Below are positions 1-9,878 of a stretch of DNA of 64,000 nucleotides, one piece after another; positions within the stretch are counted from its first letter, which is position 1, and each line of letters opens with the position of its first letter. Source of the DNA: Bacteroidaceae bacterium (lineage in GTDB: Bacteria; Bacteroidota; Bacteroidia; Bacteroidales; Bacteroidaceae); the NCBI GenBank assembly GCA_017631315.1, contig JAGBTN010000015.1, positions 1 to 64,000 of the forward strand. The letters are read 5' to 3'. A model generated the notes under the pieces. That model was not told the DNA's origin. It did not search any database and saw only the letters and a list, made by a program, of their open reading frames with translations. Made by a program: the position numbers and the translations under genes.

Positions 1-1269
1 ATGCGTATCATCCTTATAGTATTTGGCATGCTGCACAATATCTGCAAAACGACTATAATTAGGATTACTCTTTATGACTTCCCATAATGTCGCTGTCTCC
101 GTTGAAGCAGAGCCATCGATATTGTAATGATCATCCCATGTCTTCACTTCACCATAATGTGGTACACCATCAATGAGCACATATGCTCGATAGTAGTAAA
201 CCCCATAACCTAGAGGAGGAAGCTTGACCGTGTATCTATTTTCTTCGTCCACTTCATCTGAGGTCACCGTCATGTTAGAGATTGTTGGTTGTTCTGTTGT
301 ACCATAACAAACACCAAGAACGAGAGAACTATATGCTCCGCCGCCGATGGTAAGGCGTGAAGTCACTGCCAGTGTCTCCTCGTCAATAGTACCAGTCTCT
401 ACTACATTGTCATCGAGAGTGCGAAATGTGCGGACCGTCCCATAGTATATTTGACCGTCGACAATGGCATATGTGCGATAGTAATAAATAGTACTGCCTA
501 ACAACCGCCGTAACTGTAAAGCAAATTCATTTGACGTTGCAGGCACCATATTATCATTTAATGTTGGTTTAATACCTGTTCCATAACAAATACCACATTC
601 CAAGGTAGAATAGGGCGATTGTATATCTACACAACCAGATACTTTGGCACTAAAGCATGTAATAGATGTCGCTACACCAGTTGTTGCAAAGTTCGCATTA
701 GAACTGTCGGTAACAAAAGATTTTATCTTGCCATAGAACCAAAGTCCACTTTGATAGACAAATGAGCGGAAATAGTACGTGGCATCTGACAGGAGGTTAG
801 TTATCGTCTTGGAATAGCGTCCGTCTTCTGCAACTTCATTAGCACTTACATCTACTTGAATGCCATTATTCTTATTGGGCGTTCCATCAAGGCTATATAT
901 AAAGCCTACACGAAGATCATTCGAAAGGTTGTCGCGAATACTACTCGCATAGCCCACAAGGGTCGCGGACATATTAGTAATATCAATAGCACCACCCGTT
1001 ACTGATGGATCTGTAACATCGTCGTTCTCCGAAGAGTCTGTCTGAACGAATGTAATACTGTCTAATTGCTGGGCACTATATTCTGCTACATGCTTGTTTA
1101 CGAAATGAAGCGACACTTTTTGTTTCGTAAACGCCAAACTGTCTATTTGGGCAGTATTGTACTCGGCACTTTGATTGTTAATCATATTAAGCACCACTTT
1201 CTGTGCTTTTGCCATTTGAATACCTGCTGCTATCAAAAGAATGGTAGCGATAATTGTCTTGACTTTCAT
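1..1269 (-). CDS. Secreted multi-domain Fn3-like protein, partial (C terminus beyond window)
   Basis: The frame is open from the ATG at 1269-1267 to the window edge (423 codons, no stop), so the C-terminal end is missing. It starts with a signal peptide (MKVKTIIATILLIAAG, then KAQ). A short stretch follows with two related lines ending in IDSLAF and LDSITF, typical of Bacteroidetes surface proteins. Three Fn3-like units come next. Their strands read YYFRSFVYQSGLWFYGK, YYYRTYAIVDGQIYYGTVR and YYYRAYVLIDGVPHYGEVK, and two contain GICYGT or GVCYGT. The last visible residues (TLWEVIKSNPNYSRFADIV) resemble the start of a fasciclin (FAS1) domain, which is an inference from pattern alone. It is probably surface-exposed and adhesive or ligand-binding. 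No lipobox is visible. The existence of the gene is secure; the function is not. Confidence 0.8.
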   Translation of the reverse strand, partial: MKVKTIIATILLIAAGIQMAKAQKVVLNMINNQSAEYNTAQIDSLAFTKQKVSLHFVNKHVAEYSAQQLDSITFVQTDSSENDDVTDPSVTGGAIDITNMSATLVGYASSIRDNLSNDLRVGFIYSLDGTPNKNNGIQVDVSANEVAEDGRYSKTITNLLSDATYYFRSFVYQSGLWFYGKIKSFVTDSSNANFATTGVATSITCFSAKVSGCVDIQSPYSTLECGICYGTGIKPTLNDNMVPATSNEFALQLRRLLGSTIYYYRTYAIVDGQIYYGTVRTFRTLDDNVVETGTIDEETLAVTSRLTIGGGAYSSLVLGVCYGTTEQPTISNMTVTSDEVDEENRYTVKLPPLGYGVYYYRAYVLIDGVPHYGEVKTWDDHYNIDGSASTETATLWEVIKSNPNYSRFADIVQHAKYYKDDTH

Positions 1270-1445
1270 AATATTGAATTTCTGCTGCGAAGTTACAAAT
1301 TATAATTATTATTACGAAAGGAGAAACACGAAATTTGCTAAATGAAATAAAACTCTTCGTTTTTGCTGTCTGATATAACATACTTGTAACCAACAAAACT
1401 GGGACATAGTAAAAACACAAGTACCTTTGAAATGTACAAAAAATC

Positions 1446-1520
1446 TCTGCAGAGAAGTTTGCGAACTTCTGCAGAGAAGTGGAGAAAGTTCTGCAGAGAA
1501 GTCGGGCGACTTCTCTGCAG
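1446..1520. repeat. 22-bp tandem repeat, class III (TCTGCAGAGAAGT)
   Basis: Three complete units of exactly 22 bases (1446-1467, 1468-1489, 1490-1511) and a partial copy to 1520. Each unit starts TCTGCAGAGAAGT and ends in CT or GT with a variable middle. CTTCTCTGCAGAGAAG is self-complementary. The array lies between the convergent-side end of the transporter gene (stop at 1544, minus strand) and the promoter side of the gene starting at 1269. Related units recur at 49690-49777. The rest of 1270-1543 shows no gene. Confidence 0.85.
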
Positions 1521-1543
1521 GTGTTATGCGGTTTCTTGTGCTG

Positions 1544-3247
1544 CTATACGAAGCAGAGCAGCAAGATGATGAGTTGAGCTGTAAGGATGCGCAGGAACAT
1601 GCTGAGGGGGTAGACTGTGCTGTAGCCTACTGCGGGCGCGTCGCTTGTGGTCGACTGGTTGGCAAATGCGAGTGCCGGTGGGTCGGTATTGCTGCCGGCT
1701 ATCAGTCCCATCAGGGTGAAGTAGTTCGTCTTGTAGCAGAGTCGTGCTATGAGTCCGACTATCAAAATGGGGAGTACTGTTATGAGGAAGCCGCACCAGA
1801 CGTAGGTCAGGCCATCGCCTGCGACGACGGTGTTGACGAAACTTGCGCCTGCCTTGATGCCGACGCTGGCAAGGAAGAGGGCAAGGCCTATCTCACGAAG
1901 CATGAGGTTGGCACTCGTGGTGGTATAAGCCACGAGTTTGGCGCGATATCCGAAGCGTCCGATGAGGATGGCTACGATGAGGGGACCGCCTGCCAGACCG
2001 AGTTTGACGGGTGTGGGGATGCCTGGAAGTGCTATGGGTATTGCGCCAAAGATGATGCCGACAAAGATGCCGATGAAGATGGCCGAGAGGTTGGGATGCT
2101 CGAGTTTCTTGACGCTGTTGCCCATCACACGTGCCACACGATCTACTGCATCTTCGGGGCCTACCACCACGATGCGGTCGCCTATCTGCATTCTGAGGCT
2201 GTGGTCGGCAAAAAGGTTCATATCGCCTCGGCGGATGCGTGTGACATTGACGCCATGGACTGAGCTGAAGTGCATCTGTCCGAAGGTTTTGCCGTTCATA
2301 GACGGCTGTGTAACGAGGATATGTTTGCTGACCATGGGGACATCCTGTTCTTCCCAAACGACATCTTCCTCTGGGCCGATGAAGGCTCGCACGGCTTCTG
2401 CATCGTCCTTGGCACAGGTGATGAACATCTTGTTGCCCTCGGCAATGACGGTGTCGCGAGTGGGGATGCTGACATGTCCGTCCTGAAGGATTCGGCTGCA
2501 AACGAAGTCGCGTCCGAGGAATTGGCGTATCTGCAAGATGGTCTTGCCTGAAAGATAGGCATTCTGCACAGCGAGTGTCATGCGATGCGGAACGACATGC
2601 AGATTGGCTGCCTGCTCTTTTTCCATTCGTTTCTGCTCGTCCTTCATGCTGATGTTACACAGGAATCGGATGGCGATGATGGCACCGATGATGCCCACCA
2701 CACCGAGCGGATAGGCGCAGGCATAGCCGTTGGTGATGGCCGGGGCACTGGCTCCGAAAATCTGATTGCAGGCTTCTGTTGCCGCACCAAGGCCGGGTGT
2801 ATTGGTGACGGCACCACAAAGCACGCCTACCATCATGGCAAGATTGCGGGAATTATCTGTGGCAGAGGCATCGCCATCGTAGAAAACGAGGAAGTACAAC
2901 CCTATGCAACACAAGACGTTGAGCAAGATGATGCTCATTGCCATCAGGTTCAGTTGGACGCCACCTTTCTTGAAACTCTCGAAGAAGCCCGGGCCCACCT
3001 GCAAGCCTATACAATACACGAAAAGAATGAGACCAAAGTCCTGAACGAACGTCAATACATTGTAGGTTCCAGTAAAGCCAAAATGGCCTGCCACAATACC
3101 TGCAAAAAGCACGAACGTGACGCCCAACGAGACACCGCCAACCTTAATACGCCCAAGACCAATACCCACAGAAATGACCAACGCATAGAGCAACACAATG
3201 TGTGCCACACTGTCAGTCGAAAAGAATAATGATTGCAACCAATCCAT
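1544..3247 (-). CDS. AspT/YidE/YbjL-type membrane transporter with two TrkA-C domains
   Basis: A 567-residue inner-membrane protein. An N-terminal block of about five or six hydrophobic helices (residues about 15-190) is followed by two cytoplasmic RCK/TrkA-C-like domains (about 215-290 and 305-385; the second contains [14 protein letters not shown]). A second hydrophobic block runs to the C terminus (about 390-567). This duplicated arrangement is that of the aspartate:alanine exchanger family, whose AspT member exchanges L-aspartate for L-alanine. Many YidE/YbjL-like members have unknown substrates, so I do not name one. The start MDWLQSLFF follows a TACCTTTG box at 3305-3312. The gene is monocistronic and divergent from mutA. 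Confidence 0.85.
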   Translation of the reverse strand: MDWLQSLFFSTDSVAHIVLLYALVISVGIGLGRIKVGGVSLGVTFVLFAGIVAGHFGFTGTYNVLTFVQDFGLILFVYCIGLQVGPGFFESFKKGGVQLNLMAMSIILLNVLCCIGLYFLVFYDGDASATDNSRNLAMMVGVLCGAVTNTPGLGAATEACNQIFGASAPAITNGYACAYPLGVVGIIGAIIAIRFLCNISMKDEQKRMEKEQAANLHVVPHRMTLAVQNAYLSGKTILQIRQFLGRDFVCSRILQDGHVSIPTRDTVIAEGNKMFITCAKDDAEAVRAFIGPEEDVVWEEQDVPMVSKHILVTQPSMNGKTFGQMHFSSVHGVNVTRIRRGDMNLFADHSLRMQIGDRIVVVGPEDAVDRVARVMGNSVKKLEHPNLSAIFIGIFVGIIFGAIPIALPGIPTPVKLGLAGGPLIVAILIGRFGYRAKLVAYTTTSANLMLREIGLALFLASVGIKAGASFVNTVVAGDGLTYVWCGFLITVLPILIVGLIARLCYKTNYFTLMGLIAGSNTDPPALAFANQSTTSDAPAVGYSTVYPLSMFLRILTAQLIILLLCFV

Positions 3248-3304
3248 CTTTACTTTGACGATTTGACAATTTACTAATTACGGTTTATTACCTCTTTTCG
3301 GCTG

Positions 3305-3312
3305 CAAAGGTA
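3305..3312 (-). promoter_or_regulatory. Promoter -7 box for the AspT-like transporter
   Basis: Reverse strand TACCTTTG, matching the Bacteroidetes TAnnTTTG -7 element, 58 bases upstream of the transporter ATG. Confidence 0.6.
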
Positions 3313-3394
3313 CAAAATAATAGCATACGTTATTATCATAACGACAGAAAACCTGCCATTAAGGTACTGAAATAAATGATTTCCCAAAAAAAAG

Positions 3395-3425
3395 TTTGCC
3401 GATAGCATAAAATTGCGTACCTTTG
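3395..3425 (+). promoter_or_regulatory. mutAB promoter (-33 TTTG, -7 TACCTTTG)
   Basis: TTTG at 3395-3398 and TACCTTTG at 3418-3425 are spaced as expected for the Bacteroidetes housekeeping promoter. The implied leader is about 45 bases. I see no cobalamin riboswitch in it, although the enzyme uses B12. Confidence 0.7.
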
Positions 3426-3474
3426 CATGCTACTTAGCGTATAATCGTAAACATTATTATAATAACTAACAATC

Positions 3475-5322
3475 ATGGCAGATAGTAAAGAAAGACTCTT
3501 TTCTGACTTCACCGCCCCCAGCCGTCAGGAATGGCGCGAGAAGATTGAGGCCGACCTCAAGGGAGCAGACTATCAGAAGAAAATGGTGTGGAGAACCAAT
3601 GAAGGCTTCAGCATGGAGCCCTTCTACCTCAAGGAAGACGCGGACAAACTGCCCCTCGTCAATGCCTTGCCCGGTGAGTTCCCCTATGTGCGTGGCAACA
3701 AAGCCGCCGACAACGAATGGTATGTCCGTCAGGACATCAAGTGCGAATGTCCAAAAGAAGCCAACGCCAAGGCTCTCGACATTCTGAACAAAGGCGTAAC
3801 AAGCCTCGGTTTCTGCATTCCCAAAGACAAAGTCAGCGCAGAGTACATCGAGACACTTCTCGAAGGCATCTACGTGGATTGCATCGAACTGAACTTCTGC
3901 ACTTGCCAATGCAAGTCGCTCGAACTCGCTCAAATCCTTGTGGCATACTTCCAGAAGAAGGGTGCAGACGCACAAAAGATTGAAGGCAGCATCAGCTTCG
4001 ACCCCCTGGAGAAAATGATTCTCAAAGGCAAAGACACCACACAGGCACTGGCAAACGCCAAGGCACTCGTTGAAACCTTTGCCGCTTATCCCAAATTCCG
4101 TCCCATTGCAGTAAATGCCTACAAACTCACCAATGCAGGTGCGTACAGCTATCAGGACCTCGGCTACGCCTTGGCTTGGGGTAACGAATACATGGCAGAA
4201 CTGACAGAAGCCGGCGTTGCTCCCGAACTCGCTGCACAAAGCATCAAGTTCAACCTGGGCATCAATGGCGTCTACTTCATGGAAATTGCCAAACTCCGTG
4301 CCGCTCGCATGCTGTGGGCTCAGATTGTAAGCCAGTACACAAGCGACCAGGAGAGTGCAAAAATGCACGTATGCGCTTTCACCACAACCTACAACATGAC
4401 CGTCTTCGACAGCTATGTCAACATGCTTCGCACACAGACAGAAGCCATGTCGGCTGCTCTCGGCGGTGTAGACAGCATTGTCGTAACACCTTTCGATGCT
4501 CCCTACGAAGTGCCCACAGAATTTGCAGAACGCATCGCTCGCAACCAGCAGTTGTTATTGAAGGACGAGTGTCACTTCGACCGCATGGTCGATGTTGCCG
4601 GTGGTTCCTACTTCATCGAAGAACTGACAAACGCTCTTGCAGGCCAGGCATGGAAACTCTTCCTCGCTGTTGAAGAAGAAGGTGGTTTCCTCGCTGCAGC
4701 AAAGGCAGGTTCTGTGCAGAAAGTCATCAACGAAACAAATGCCAGCCGCCATGCCAATGCCGGCAAGCGCAAAGAGTTCCTGCTTGGCACAAACCAGTTC
4801 CCCAACTTCACAGAAAAGAGCGAAGGCAAGCAACCCGTCGAAGCATGCTGCAAAGGCTGCGGTTGCGAAAGCAACATTCCTGCCATCGAGACTTCTCGTC
4901 TGGCAAGCGACTTCGAGTCACTGCGCCTCACAACCGAAAACGCAGCAAAAGTACCCGTTGCATTCATGCTGACCATCGGTAACCTGGCAATGCGTCAGGC
5001 TCGTGCCCAGTTCAGCTGCAACTTCCTGGCTGCTGCAGGCTATCAGGTCATCGACAACCTCGGCTTCAAGACTGTTGAAGAAGGTGTTGACGCTGCCATC
5101 GCTGCCGGTGCAGACATCGTTGTTATCTGCTCAAGCGACGACGAATATGCAGAGTATGCAATCCCTGCCTTCAAGTATTTGAACGGTCGTGCGCTCTATG
5201 TCGTAGCAGGTGCACCTGCTTGCGCAGAAGAACTCAAGGCTGCAGGCATCGAGAACTTTATCAATGTAAGGTCTAACCAGCTTGAAACTCTCAAAGAGTA
5301 TAACGCTAAACTCGGTATCTAA
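3475..5322 (+). CDS. mutA: Methylmalonyl-CoA mutase, small subunit
   Basis: A 615-residue protein with the mutase TIM-barrel fold. It pairs with MutB to interconvert succinyl-CoA and (R)-methylmalonyl-CoA, the route to propionate in many Bacteroidales. In known heterodimers the small subunit is non-catalytic. The C-terminal B12-like domain (about residues 490-615) lacks the DxHxxG cobalamin-ligand motif that is present in the partner. Between barrel and C-terminal domain there is a cysteine cluster ([11 protein letters not shown], about residues 459-469). MutB starts two bases after this stop, so the two are co-transcribed. The start [12 protein letters not shown] lies about 50 bases after a clear promoter. 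Confidence 0.95.
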   Translation: MADSKERLFSDFTAPSRQEWREKIEADLKGADYQKKMVWRTNEGFSMEPFYLKEDADKLPLVNALPGEFPYVRGNKAADNEWYVRQDIKCECPKEANAKALDILNKGVTSLGFCIPKDKVSAEYIETLLEGIYVDCIELNFCTCQCKSLELAQILVAYFQKKGADAQKIEGSISFDPLEKMILKGKDTTQALANAKALVETFAAYPKFRPIAVNAYKLTNAGAYSYQDLGYALAWGNEYMAELTEAGVAPELAAQSIKFNLGINGVYFMEIAKLRAARMLWAQIVSQYTSDQESAKMHVCAFTTTYNMTVFDSYVNMLRTQTEAMSAALGGVDSIVVTPFDAPYEVPTEFAERIARNQQLLLKDECHFDRMVDVAGGSYFIEELTNALAGQAWKLFLAVEEEGGFLAAAKAGSVQKVINETNASRHANAGKRKEFLLGTNQFPNFTEKSEGKQPVEACCKGCGCESNIPAIETSRLASDFESLRLTTENAAKVPVAFMLTIGNLAMRQARAQFSCNFLAAAGYQVIDNLGFKTVEEGVDAAIAAGADIVVICSSDDEYAEYAIPAFKYLNGRALYVVAGAPACAEELKAAGIENFINVRSNQLETLKEYNAKLGI

Positions 5323-5324
5323 TT

Positions 5325-7496
5325 ATGGCACGCAAATCATTTAACAACATAGACATTTACGCAGGCATTGAGGCTAAGAACGGCCAAGCCTGGCAAAAGG
5401 AGAATGGTATCACTGCCAACTGGAAGACAGCCGAGCAGATTGACATTCAACCCGTTTACACCAAGGAAGACCTTGAAGGCATGGAGCATTTGGACTTCGC
5501 TGCCGGCATTCCTCCCTTCCTTCGTGGCCCGTACAGCATGATGTATCCCTTCCGTCCGTGGACTATCCGTCAGTATGCCGGCTTCTCTACAGCAGAAGAG
5601 AGTAATGCTTTCTATCGCAGAAACCTCGCTTCCGGCCAGAAAGGTCTGTCCGTAGCGTTCGACCTTCCCACACACCGTGGCTACGACCCCGATAACCAGC
5701 GTGTGGTAGGCGACGTAGGTAAGGCAGGTGTTAGCATTTGTTCTTTGGAGAACATGAAGGTTCTGTTCGATGGTATCCCCTTGAACAAGATGTCTGTCTC
5801 CATGACGATGAACGGCGCTGTGCTGCCTGTACTTGCTTTCTACATCAATGCAGGTTTGGAGCAGGGCGCTCAGTTGGAGGAGATGGCTGGTACCATCCAG
5901 AACGACATCTTGAAGGAGTTCATGGTGCGTAACACTTACATCTACCCACCAGCATTCTCCATGAAGATTATTGCCGACATCTTTGAGTTCACTTCTCAAA
6001 AGATGCCTAAGTTCAATAGTATTTCTATTTCCGGTTATCACATGCAGGAGGCTGGTGCTACGGCCGACATTGAGTTGGCATACACTCTTGCCGACGGTAT
6101 GGACTACCTGCGTGCTGGTATCAATGCCGGCATCGACGTTGATGCCTTCGCTCCTCGCCTCAGCTTCTTCTGGGCTATTGGCATGAACCACTTTATGGAG
6201 ATTGCGAAGATGCGTGCAGGCCGTTTGCTTTGGGCAAAGATTGTGAAGAGTTTCGGTGCGAAGAACCCGAAGTCTATGGCTTTGCGCACTCACTCTCAGA
6301 CTTCTGGCTGGTCTTTGACAGAGCAAGACCCCTTCAACAATGTCGGCCGCACTTGTATCGAGGCTATGGCTGCCGTGCTTGGTCACACTCAGTCGTTGCA
6401 CACCAACGCTCTGGACGAAGCCATTGCTCTGCCTACTGACTTTAGTGCCCGCATTGCCCGCAACACTCAGATTTACATCCAGAACGAGACTGAGGTCTGC
6501 AAGCAGATTGACCCATGGGCTGGTTCCTATTATGTTGAGAAGCTCACCTACGAGTTGTATCACAAGGCTTGGGAACATATCCAGGAGATTGAGAAGCTGG
6601 GCGGTATGGCTAAGGCTATCGAAACCGGCCTGCCCAAGATGCGTATTGAGGAGGCTTCTGCACGTACTCAGGCTCGCATCGACAGTGGTGTTCAGACTAT
6701 TGTTGGTGTTAACAAGTTCCGCCTTGAGCATGAGGATCCCATTGACATTCTTGAGATTGACAACACCGCTGTTCGTCTGCAGCAGGAGGCTTCCTTGAAG
6801 GAGGTTCGTGCTAACCGCGACGAGGCTCAGGTGAAGAAGGACCTTGAGGCTATCACCGAGTGTGTTCGCGAGTTCAGCGAGGGCAAGAAGAGCGAGAAGA
6901 ACCTGCTCGACCTGGCTGTTACGGCTGCCGGACACCGTGCCACATTGGGTGAAATCAGCGATGCCTGCGAAGCTATCGTGGGCCGTTATAAAGCAGTAAT
7001 CAGAACTATTTCAGGCGTGTATAGAAGCGAAAGCAAGAACGACGAGCTCTTCGACAAGGCTTGTGCCATGACCGACGAGTTCGCTAAGAAGGAAGGCCGC
7101 CGTCCCCGCATCATGGTTGCCAAGATGGGACAGGATGGTCACGACCGTGGTGCTAAGGTTGTTGCCACGGGTTATGCCGACTGTGGCTTCGACGTGGACA
7201 TGGGACCGCTGTTCCAGACTCCTGCCGAAGCAGCGCGTCAGGCAGTGGAGAACGACGTAGACATCGTAGGTGCCAGCTCTCTGGCAGCAGGTCATAAGAC
7301 CTTGGTTCCTCAGCTCATCGAGGAGTTGAAGAAGTTGGGTCGCGAGGACATCATGGTCATTGCCGGTGGTGTTATTCCTGCTCAGGACTACGAAACGCTC
7401 TACGAGGCAGGTGTTGCAGCCATCTTCGGCCCTGGCACACCCGTGCCCTACTCTGCCTGCGAGATGATGAAGATACTGATGGGAGTGGAGGAGTAA
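5325..7496 (+). CDS. mutB: Methylmalonyl-CoA mutase, large catalytic subunit
   Basis: A 723-residue catalytic subunit of the B12-dependent mutase. It has the N-terminal substrate-binding barrel ([12 protein letters not shown] near residues 114-125; [16 protein letters not shown] near 322-337) and the C-terminal cobalamin-binding domain. The ligand motif D604-G-H606-D-R-G609 is intact, where His606 would be the lower axial cobalt ligand as in well-studied homologues. The gene lies two bases after mutA and is followed by paired hairpins at 7555-7641. Codon choice is visibly different from mutA (more Gct, Ggt, ttg), as mentioned in the findings. Confidence 0.97.
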   Translation: MARKSFNNIDIYAGIEAKNGQAWQKENGITANWKTAEQIDIQPVYTKEDLEGMEHLDFAAGIPPFLRGPYSMMYPFRPWTIRQYAGFSTAEESNAFYRRNLASGQKGLSVAFDLPTHRGYDPDNQRVVGDVGKAGVSICSLENMKVLFDGIPLNKMSVSMTMNGAVLPVLAFYINAGLEQGAQLEEMAGTIQNDILKEFMVRNTYIYPPAFSMKIIADIFEFTSQKMPKFNSISISGYHMQEAGATADIELAYTLADGMDYLRAGINAGIDVDAFAPRLSFFWAIGMNHFMEIAKMRAGRLLWAKIVKSFGAKNPKSMALRTHSQTSGWSLTEQDPFNNVGRTCIEAMAAVLGHTQSLHTNALDEAIALPTDFSARIARNTQIYIQNETEVCKQIDPWAGSYYVEKLTYELYHKAWEHIQEIEKLGGMAKAIETGLPKMRIEEASARTQARIDSGVQTIVGVNKFRLEHEDPIDILEIDNTAVRLQQEASLKEVRANRDEAQVKKDLEAITECVREFSEGKKSEKNLLDLAVTAAGHRATLGEISDACEAIVGRYKAVIRTISGVYRSESKNDELFDKACAMTDEFAKKEGRRPRIMVAKMGQDGHDRGAKVVATGYADCGFDVDMGPLFQTPAEAARQAVENDVDIVGASSLAAGHKTLVPQLIEELKKLGREDIMVIAGGVIPAQDYETLYEAGVAAIFGPGTPVPYSACEMMKILMGVEE

Positions 7497-7554
7497 TCCT
7501 CCTTCCCTCCCCCACCTCTGTGCCGCCGAAGTTTCAAGGCTACGGTGGCACAAA

Positions 7555-7596
7555 AATAATGGTGTACCTTTCTTGCGATAAAGGTACACCATTATT
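7555..7596 (-). terminator. 17-bp perfect inverted repeat, likely panC-panD terminator
   Basis: Arms AATAATGGTGTACCTTT (7555-7571) and its exact complement (7580-7596) around an 8-base loop. On the minus strand the stem ends in a run of T, which fits termination of the panD transcript. It lies between convergent mutB and panD. Confidence 0.65.
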
Positions 7597-7603
7597 TATA
7601 TAT

Positions 7604-7641
7604 AGGTTAACCATTATTGCAGGAATGGTTAACCTTTTTTT
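7604..7641 (+). terminator. mutAB terminator built from a 22-bp class I repeat
   Basis: Arms AGGTTAACCATT (7604-7615) and AATGGTTAACCT (7624-7635) form a 12-bp stem with an 8-base loop, followed by T at 7636-7641. The stem is made of one complete class I unit (7605-7626) plus a partial second one (GGTTAACCT...). Confidence 0.7.
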
Positions 7642-7662
7642 GTGACTATGCCTAAAGGGGAT

Positions 7663-8004
7663 TCAGGGACGGTTGTTTTGGGGGAAGACAATGCTGGGCT
7701 TGAAGGTGCGAGCCTCCTCGAAATCCATGAGCGCATAGGATATGATTATGACCGTATCGCCCACGACTACCTTGCGTGCTGCTGCACCGTTGAGGCAGAT
7801 GCAGCCGCTGCCGCGTTCGCCACGAATGACGTATGTTTCAAAGCGTTCGCCATTGTTGTTGTTCACCACCTGCACCTTCTCGCCTGCAATGATTCCGGCC
7901 GCGTCCATCAAGTCTTCGTCGATGGTGATGCTGCCCATGTAGTTGAGGTTCGCCTCCGTAACGGTGACACAGTGCAGTTTCGACTTCAATACTTCTATCA
8001 TCAT
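7663..8004 (-). CDS. panD: Aspartate 1-decarboxylase proenzyme
   Basis: A 113-residue pyruvoyl enzyme that makes beta-alanine from L-aspartate for pantothenate and CoA. The self-cleavage site Gly24-Ser25 lies in YMGSITID, where Ser25 becomes the pyruvoyl group. Lys9 and the [10 protein letters not shown] strand are conserved. Length is close to the family norm. The start is ATGATG at 8004-7999; either ATG could be used. The gene follows panC with a 6-base gap on the same strand, so it is the second gene of a pantothenate operon. Confidence 0.95.
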   Translation of the reverse strand: MMIEVLKSKLHCVTVTEANLNYMGSITIDEDLMDAAGIIAGEKVQVVNNNNGERFETYVIRGERGSGCICLNGAAARKVVVGDTVIIISYALMDFEEARTFKPSIVFPQNNRP

Positions 8005-8010
8005 ATCGTC

Positions 8011-8853
8011 CTATTTATATCTTATATGGTCAATAAGTCGGATAGGCTTCTCGCCGCAGAAAACCGTGATGCAGCCTACAACGCTCTGCGCCTCGTCCCA
8101 CGAAGACACATCTGCAAGCGTGTCGCCGTCGACGATGTTGAAATACTGCACCTCGAGCATGGGGATGGCGTCGATTTCGTTCACCACATAATCGTGCGTC
8201 TGCTGCACCGTCAGGCCAAGCGTACGGCTCTCATTCAGAACACGATAGATATGGGCAGCCGTCTGCCTCTCCTCGTCGGAAAGAAGCGTGTTCCGACTGC
8301 TCATTGCCAAGCCATCGCTCTGGCGGATAACCGGGCACGGAACAATCTCCAGCCCAAAGCCAAGGTCTGCCACCATACGTCGAATGACGGCAATCTGCTG
8401 ATAGTCCTTCTCGCCAAAATAAGCCTTGTCCGGTTCAACATACGAGAACAACTTGCTCACAATCTGGCAGACGCCATTGAAATGGCCCGGGCGCATGGCA
8501 CCCTCCATCACACTGTCCGTCGGCGGATAACTGAAGCAACGCGTATCCGGCTCAGGATAAATCTCCTCAACACCTGGCGCAAACACAATGTCCGCACCAC
8601 ACGCATCGAGCAACTCACAGTCGGCCTCCAACGTACGCGGATAGCGTTCCAAGTCCTTCGGGTCATTAAACTGAGTAGGATTGAGAAAGACACTGACCAC
8701 CGTCACATCATTCTCCGCCACACTCCTCCTTACGAGCGAAGCATGACCCTCGTGCAAAGCACCCATCGTGGGCACCAAACCTATGCTGCAACCCCTGCCA
8801 CGACATTCGTCCAAGGCAAGGCGTAGTTCGCTGATTTTGTTAACTATATTCAT
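8011..8853 (-). CDS. panC: Pantothenate synthetase (pantoate-beta-alanine ligase)
   Basis: A 280-residue ATP-dependent ligase joining pantoate to beta-alanine to form pantothenate. It uses the product of PanD, its neighbour. The family motif [14 protein letters not shown] (ATP-binding HxGH-type HEGH) is near residues 28-41, and FGEKDYQQ and SSRNTLLS follow in the usual places. I take the ATG at 8853; a GTG at 8856 immediately upstream is in frame and gives only one more residue. A weak promoter is at 8874-8881. panB is not in this window. Confidence 0.95.
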   Translation of the reverse strand: MNIVNKISELRLALDECRGRGCSIGLVPTMGALHEGHASLVRRSVAENDVTVVSVFLNPTQFNDPKDLERYPRTLEADCELLDACGADIVFAPGVEEIYPEPDTRCFSYPPTDSVMEGAMRPGHFNGVCQIVSKLFSYVEPDKAYFGEKDYQQIAVIRRMVADLGFGLEIVPCPVIRQSDGLAMSSRNTLLSDEERQTAAHIYRVLNESRTLGLTVQQTHDYVVNEIDAIPMLEVQYFNIVDGDTLADVSSWDEAQSVVGCITVFCGEKPIRLIDHIRYK

Positions 8854-8873
8854 CACAATAATAGAAAATCATG

Positions 8874-8881
8874 CAAAATAA
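8874..8881 (-). promoter_or_regulatory. Possible panC -7 box
   Basis: Reverse strand TTATTTTG, one mismatch to TAnnTTTG, 21 bases upstream of panC. Confidence 0.35.
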
Positions 8882-8954
8882 CATAGTTTTTATGAAACAA
8901 GGAAACATTTGGTGCATTTTTATTCCAAAAAGTTCGAAAACGCGAACCAAAGCA

Positions 8955-8984
8955 TTGTAAATCGGGAAAAAAGTCGTACCTTTG
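8955..8984 (+). promoter_or_regulatory. Promoter of the glycogen synthase-like gene
   Basis: TTG at 8955-8957 and TACCTTTG at 8977-8984. Because this promoter lies inside any reading frame begun at 8909, it decides the start of the next gene in favour of 9014. Confidence 0.65.
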
Positions 8985-9013
8985 CACTGATAGTAAGCAA
9001 AAATAATAAAGAG

Positions 9014-9850
9014 ATGACCAAAGCCAAAAAGATACTCTATATCACCCAGGAAATGGTGCCTTTCGTGCCCGAAACAGACATGGCCCAAATGGGGCGATAC
9101 CTACCCCAAGCAACCCAGGAGAAAAGCAGGGAAATACGCTCCTTTATGCCCAAATGGGGTATCATCAACGAGCGACGCAACCAATTGCACGAAGTCATCA
9201 GGCTGAGCGGCATCAACATAGTCGTCGACGACACAGACCATCCGCTCGTCATCAAAGTGGCAAGCATCACCGCAGCCAGAATGCAAATATACTTCATCGA
9301 CAACGACGACTTCTTCACCGGACGCGGCATGGGTACAGACGACGACGGCAAAGAATACAACGACAATGCCGAACGCGCAGCCTTCTATGCACGAGGCGTG
9401 CTGGAAACCATCAAAAAACTCAAATGGTCGCCCGACATCATACACTGCATCGGCTGGATGAGCAGCTTCGTACCCCTCTACATCAAAACTGCATACGCAG
9501 AAGAACCCTCCTTCCGCGACTGTAAAGTCGTCTTCACACCCTCCACACAAATACTCACATCACCCATCCCCGCAAACATGGACGGCATCATAGCCTTCCG
9601 CAATGCCACCATATCCGCCACACAAGGACTGGGCGAGAAGAAACTCATACCCATGCTCAACAAGCTCGGCACCAAATACGCCGACGGCATAGGCTTCATC
9701 GAAGAAAACGAAACACTACGAAACTACGCCGAAGGACTCGGCAAACCCTGCATGCAGCCCATCGCCAAAGAAGAATACGGCGCAAACTACCCAACCTTCT
9801 ACGACAACGTTTGGAGCATCGGCAGGCCCGACGACGAAGACACAAAATAA
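9014..9850 (+). CDS. Single-domain glycogen/starch synthase-like protein (GT5 N-terminal domain)
   Basis: A 278-residue protein matching only the N-terminal ADP-glucose synthase-like domain of GT5 enzymes: ILYITQEMVPFVPETDMA at the start, then IIHCIGWMSSFVPLYIK. A complete GT-B glycogen synthase needs a second nucleotide-binding domain (about 450-500 residues in total), which is absent here and not in the next frame. Single-domain versions next to panC/panD and a DUF4270 gene are familiar in Bacteroidales annotations, so this is probably the native form. Catalytic activity is uncertain. The upstream in-frame ATG at 8909 is rejected because the promoter lies after it. Confidence 0.8.
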   Translation: MTKAKKILYITQEMVPFVPETDMAQMGRYLPQATQEKSREIRSFMPKWGIINERRNQLHEVIRLSGINIVVDDTDHPLVIKVASITAARMQIYFIDNDDFFTGRGMGTDDDGKEYNDNAERAAFYARGVLETIKKLKWSPDIIHCIGWMSSFVPLYIKTAYAEEPSFRDCKVVFTPSTQILTSPIPANMDGIIAFRNATISATQGLGEKKLIPMLNKLGTKYADGIGFIEENETLRNYAEGLGKPCMQPIAKEEYGANYPTFYDNVWSIGRPDDEDTK

Positions 9851-9878
9851 CATCCCCCTCAACAAACAACCACAACGC

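Noticed and set aside
1187-1420. 77-codon minus-strand frame across the start of the Fn3-like gene
   Set aside because: It overlaps the signal peptide of the real gene in another frame.
1421-1429. Plus-strand TACCTTTG box upstream of the class III repeats
   Set aside because: No good -33 element, and the only plus-strand frame after it is antisense to the transporter gene; a chance match is likely.
3248-3474. Cobalamin riboswitch ahead of mutAB
   Set aside because: The leader is only about 50 bases and has no B12-box-like sequence.
5337-6935. 532-codon open frame on the minus strand inside mutB
   Set aside because: It is the reverse of a fully conserved mutB. It has no family motif and no promoter or ribosome site; long antisense frames are expected from the codon bias.
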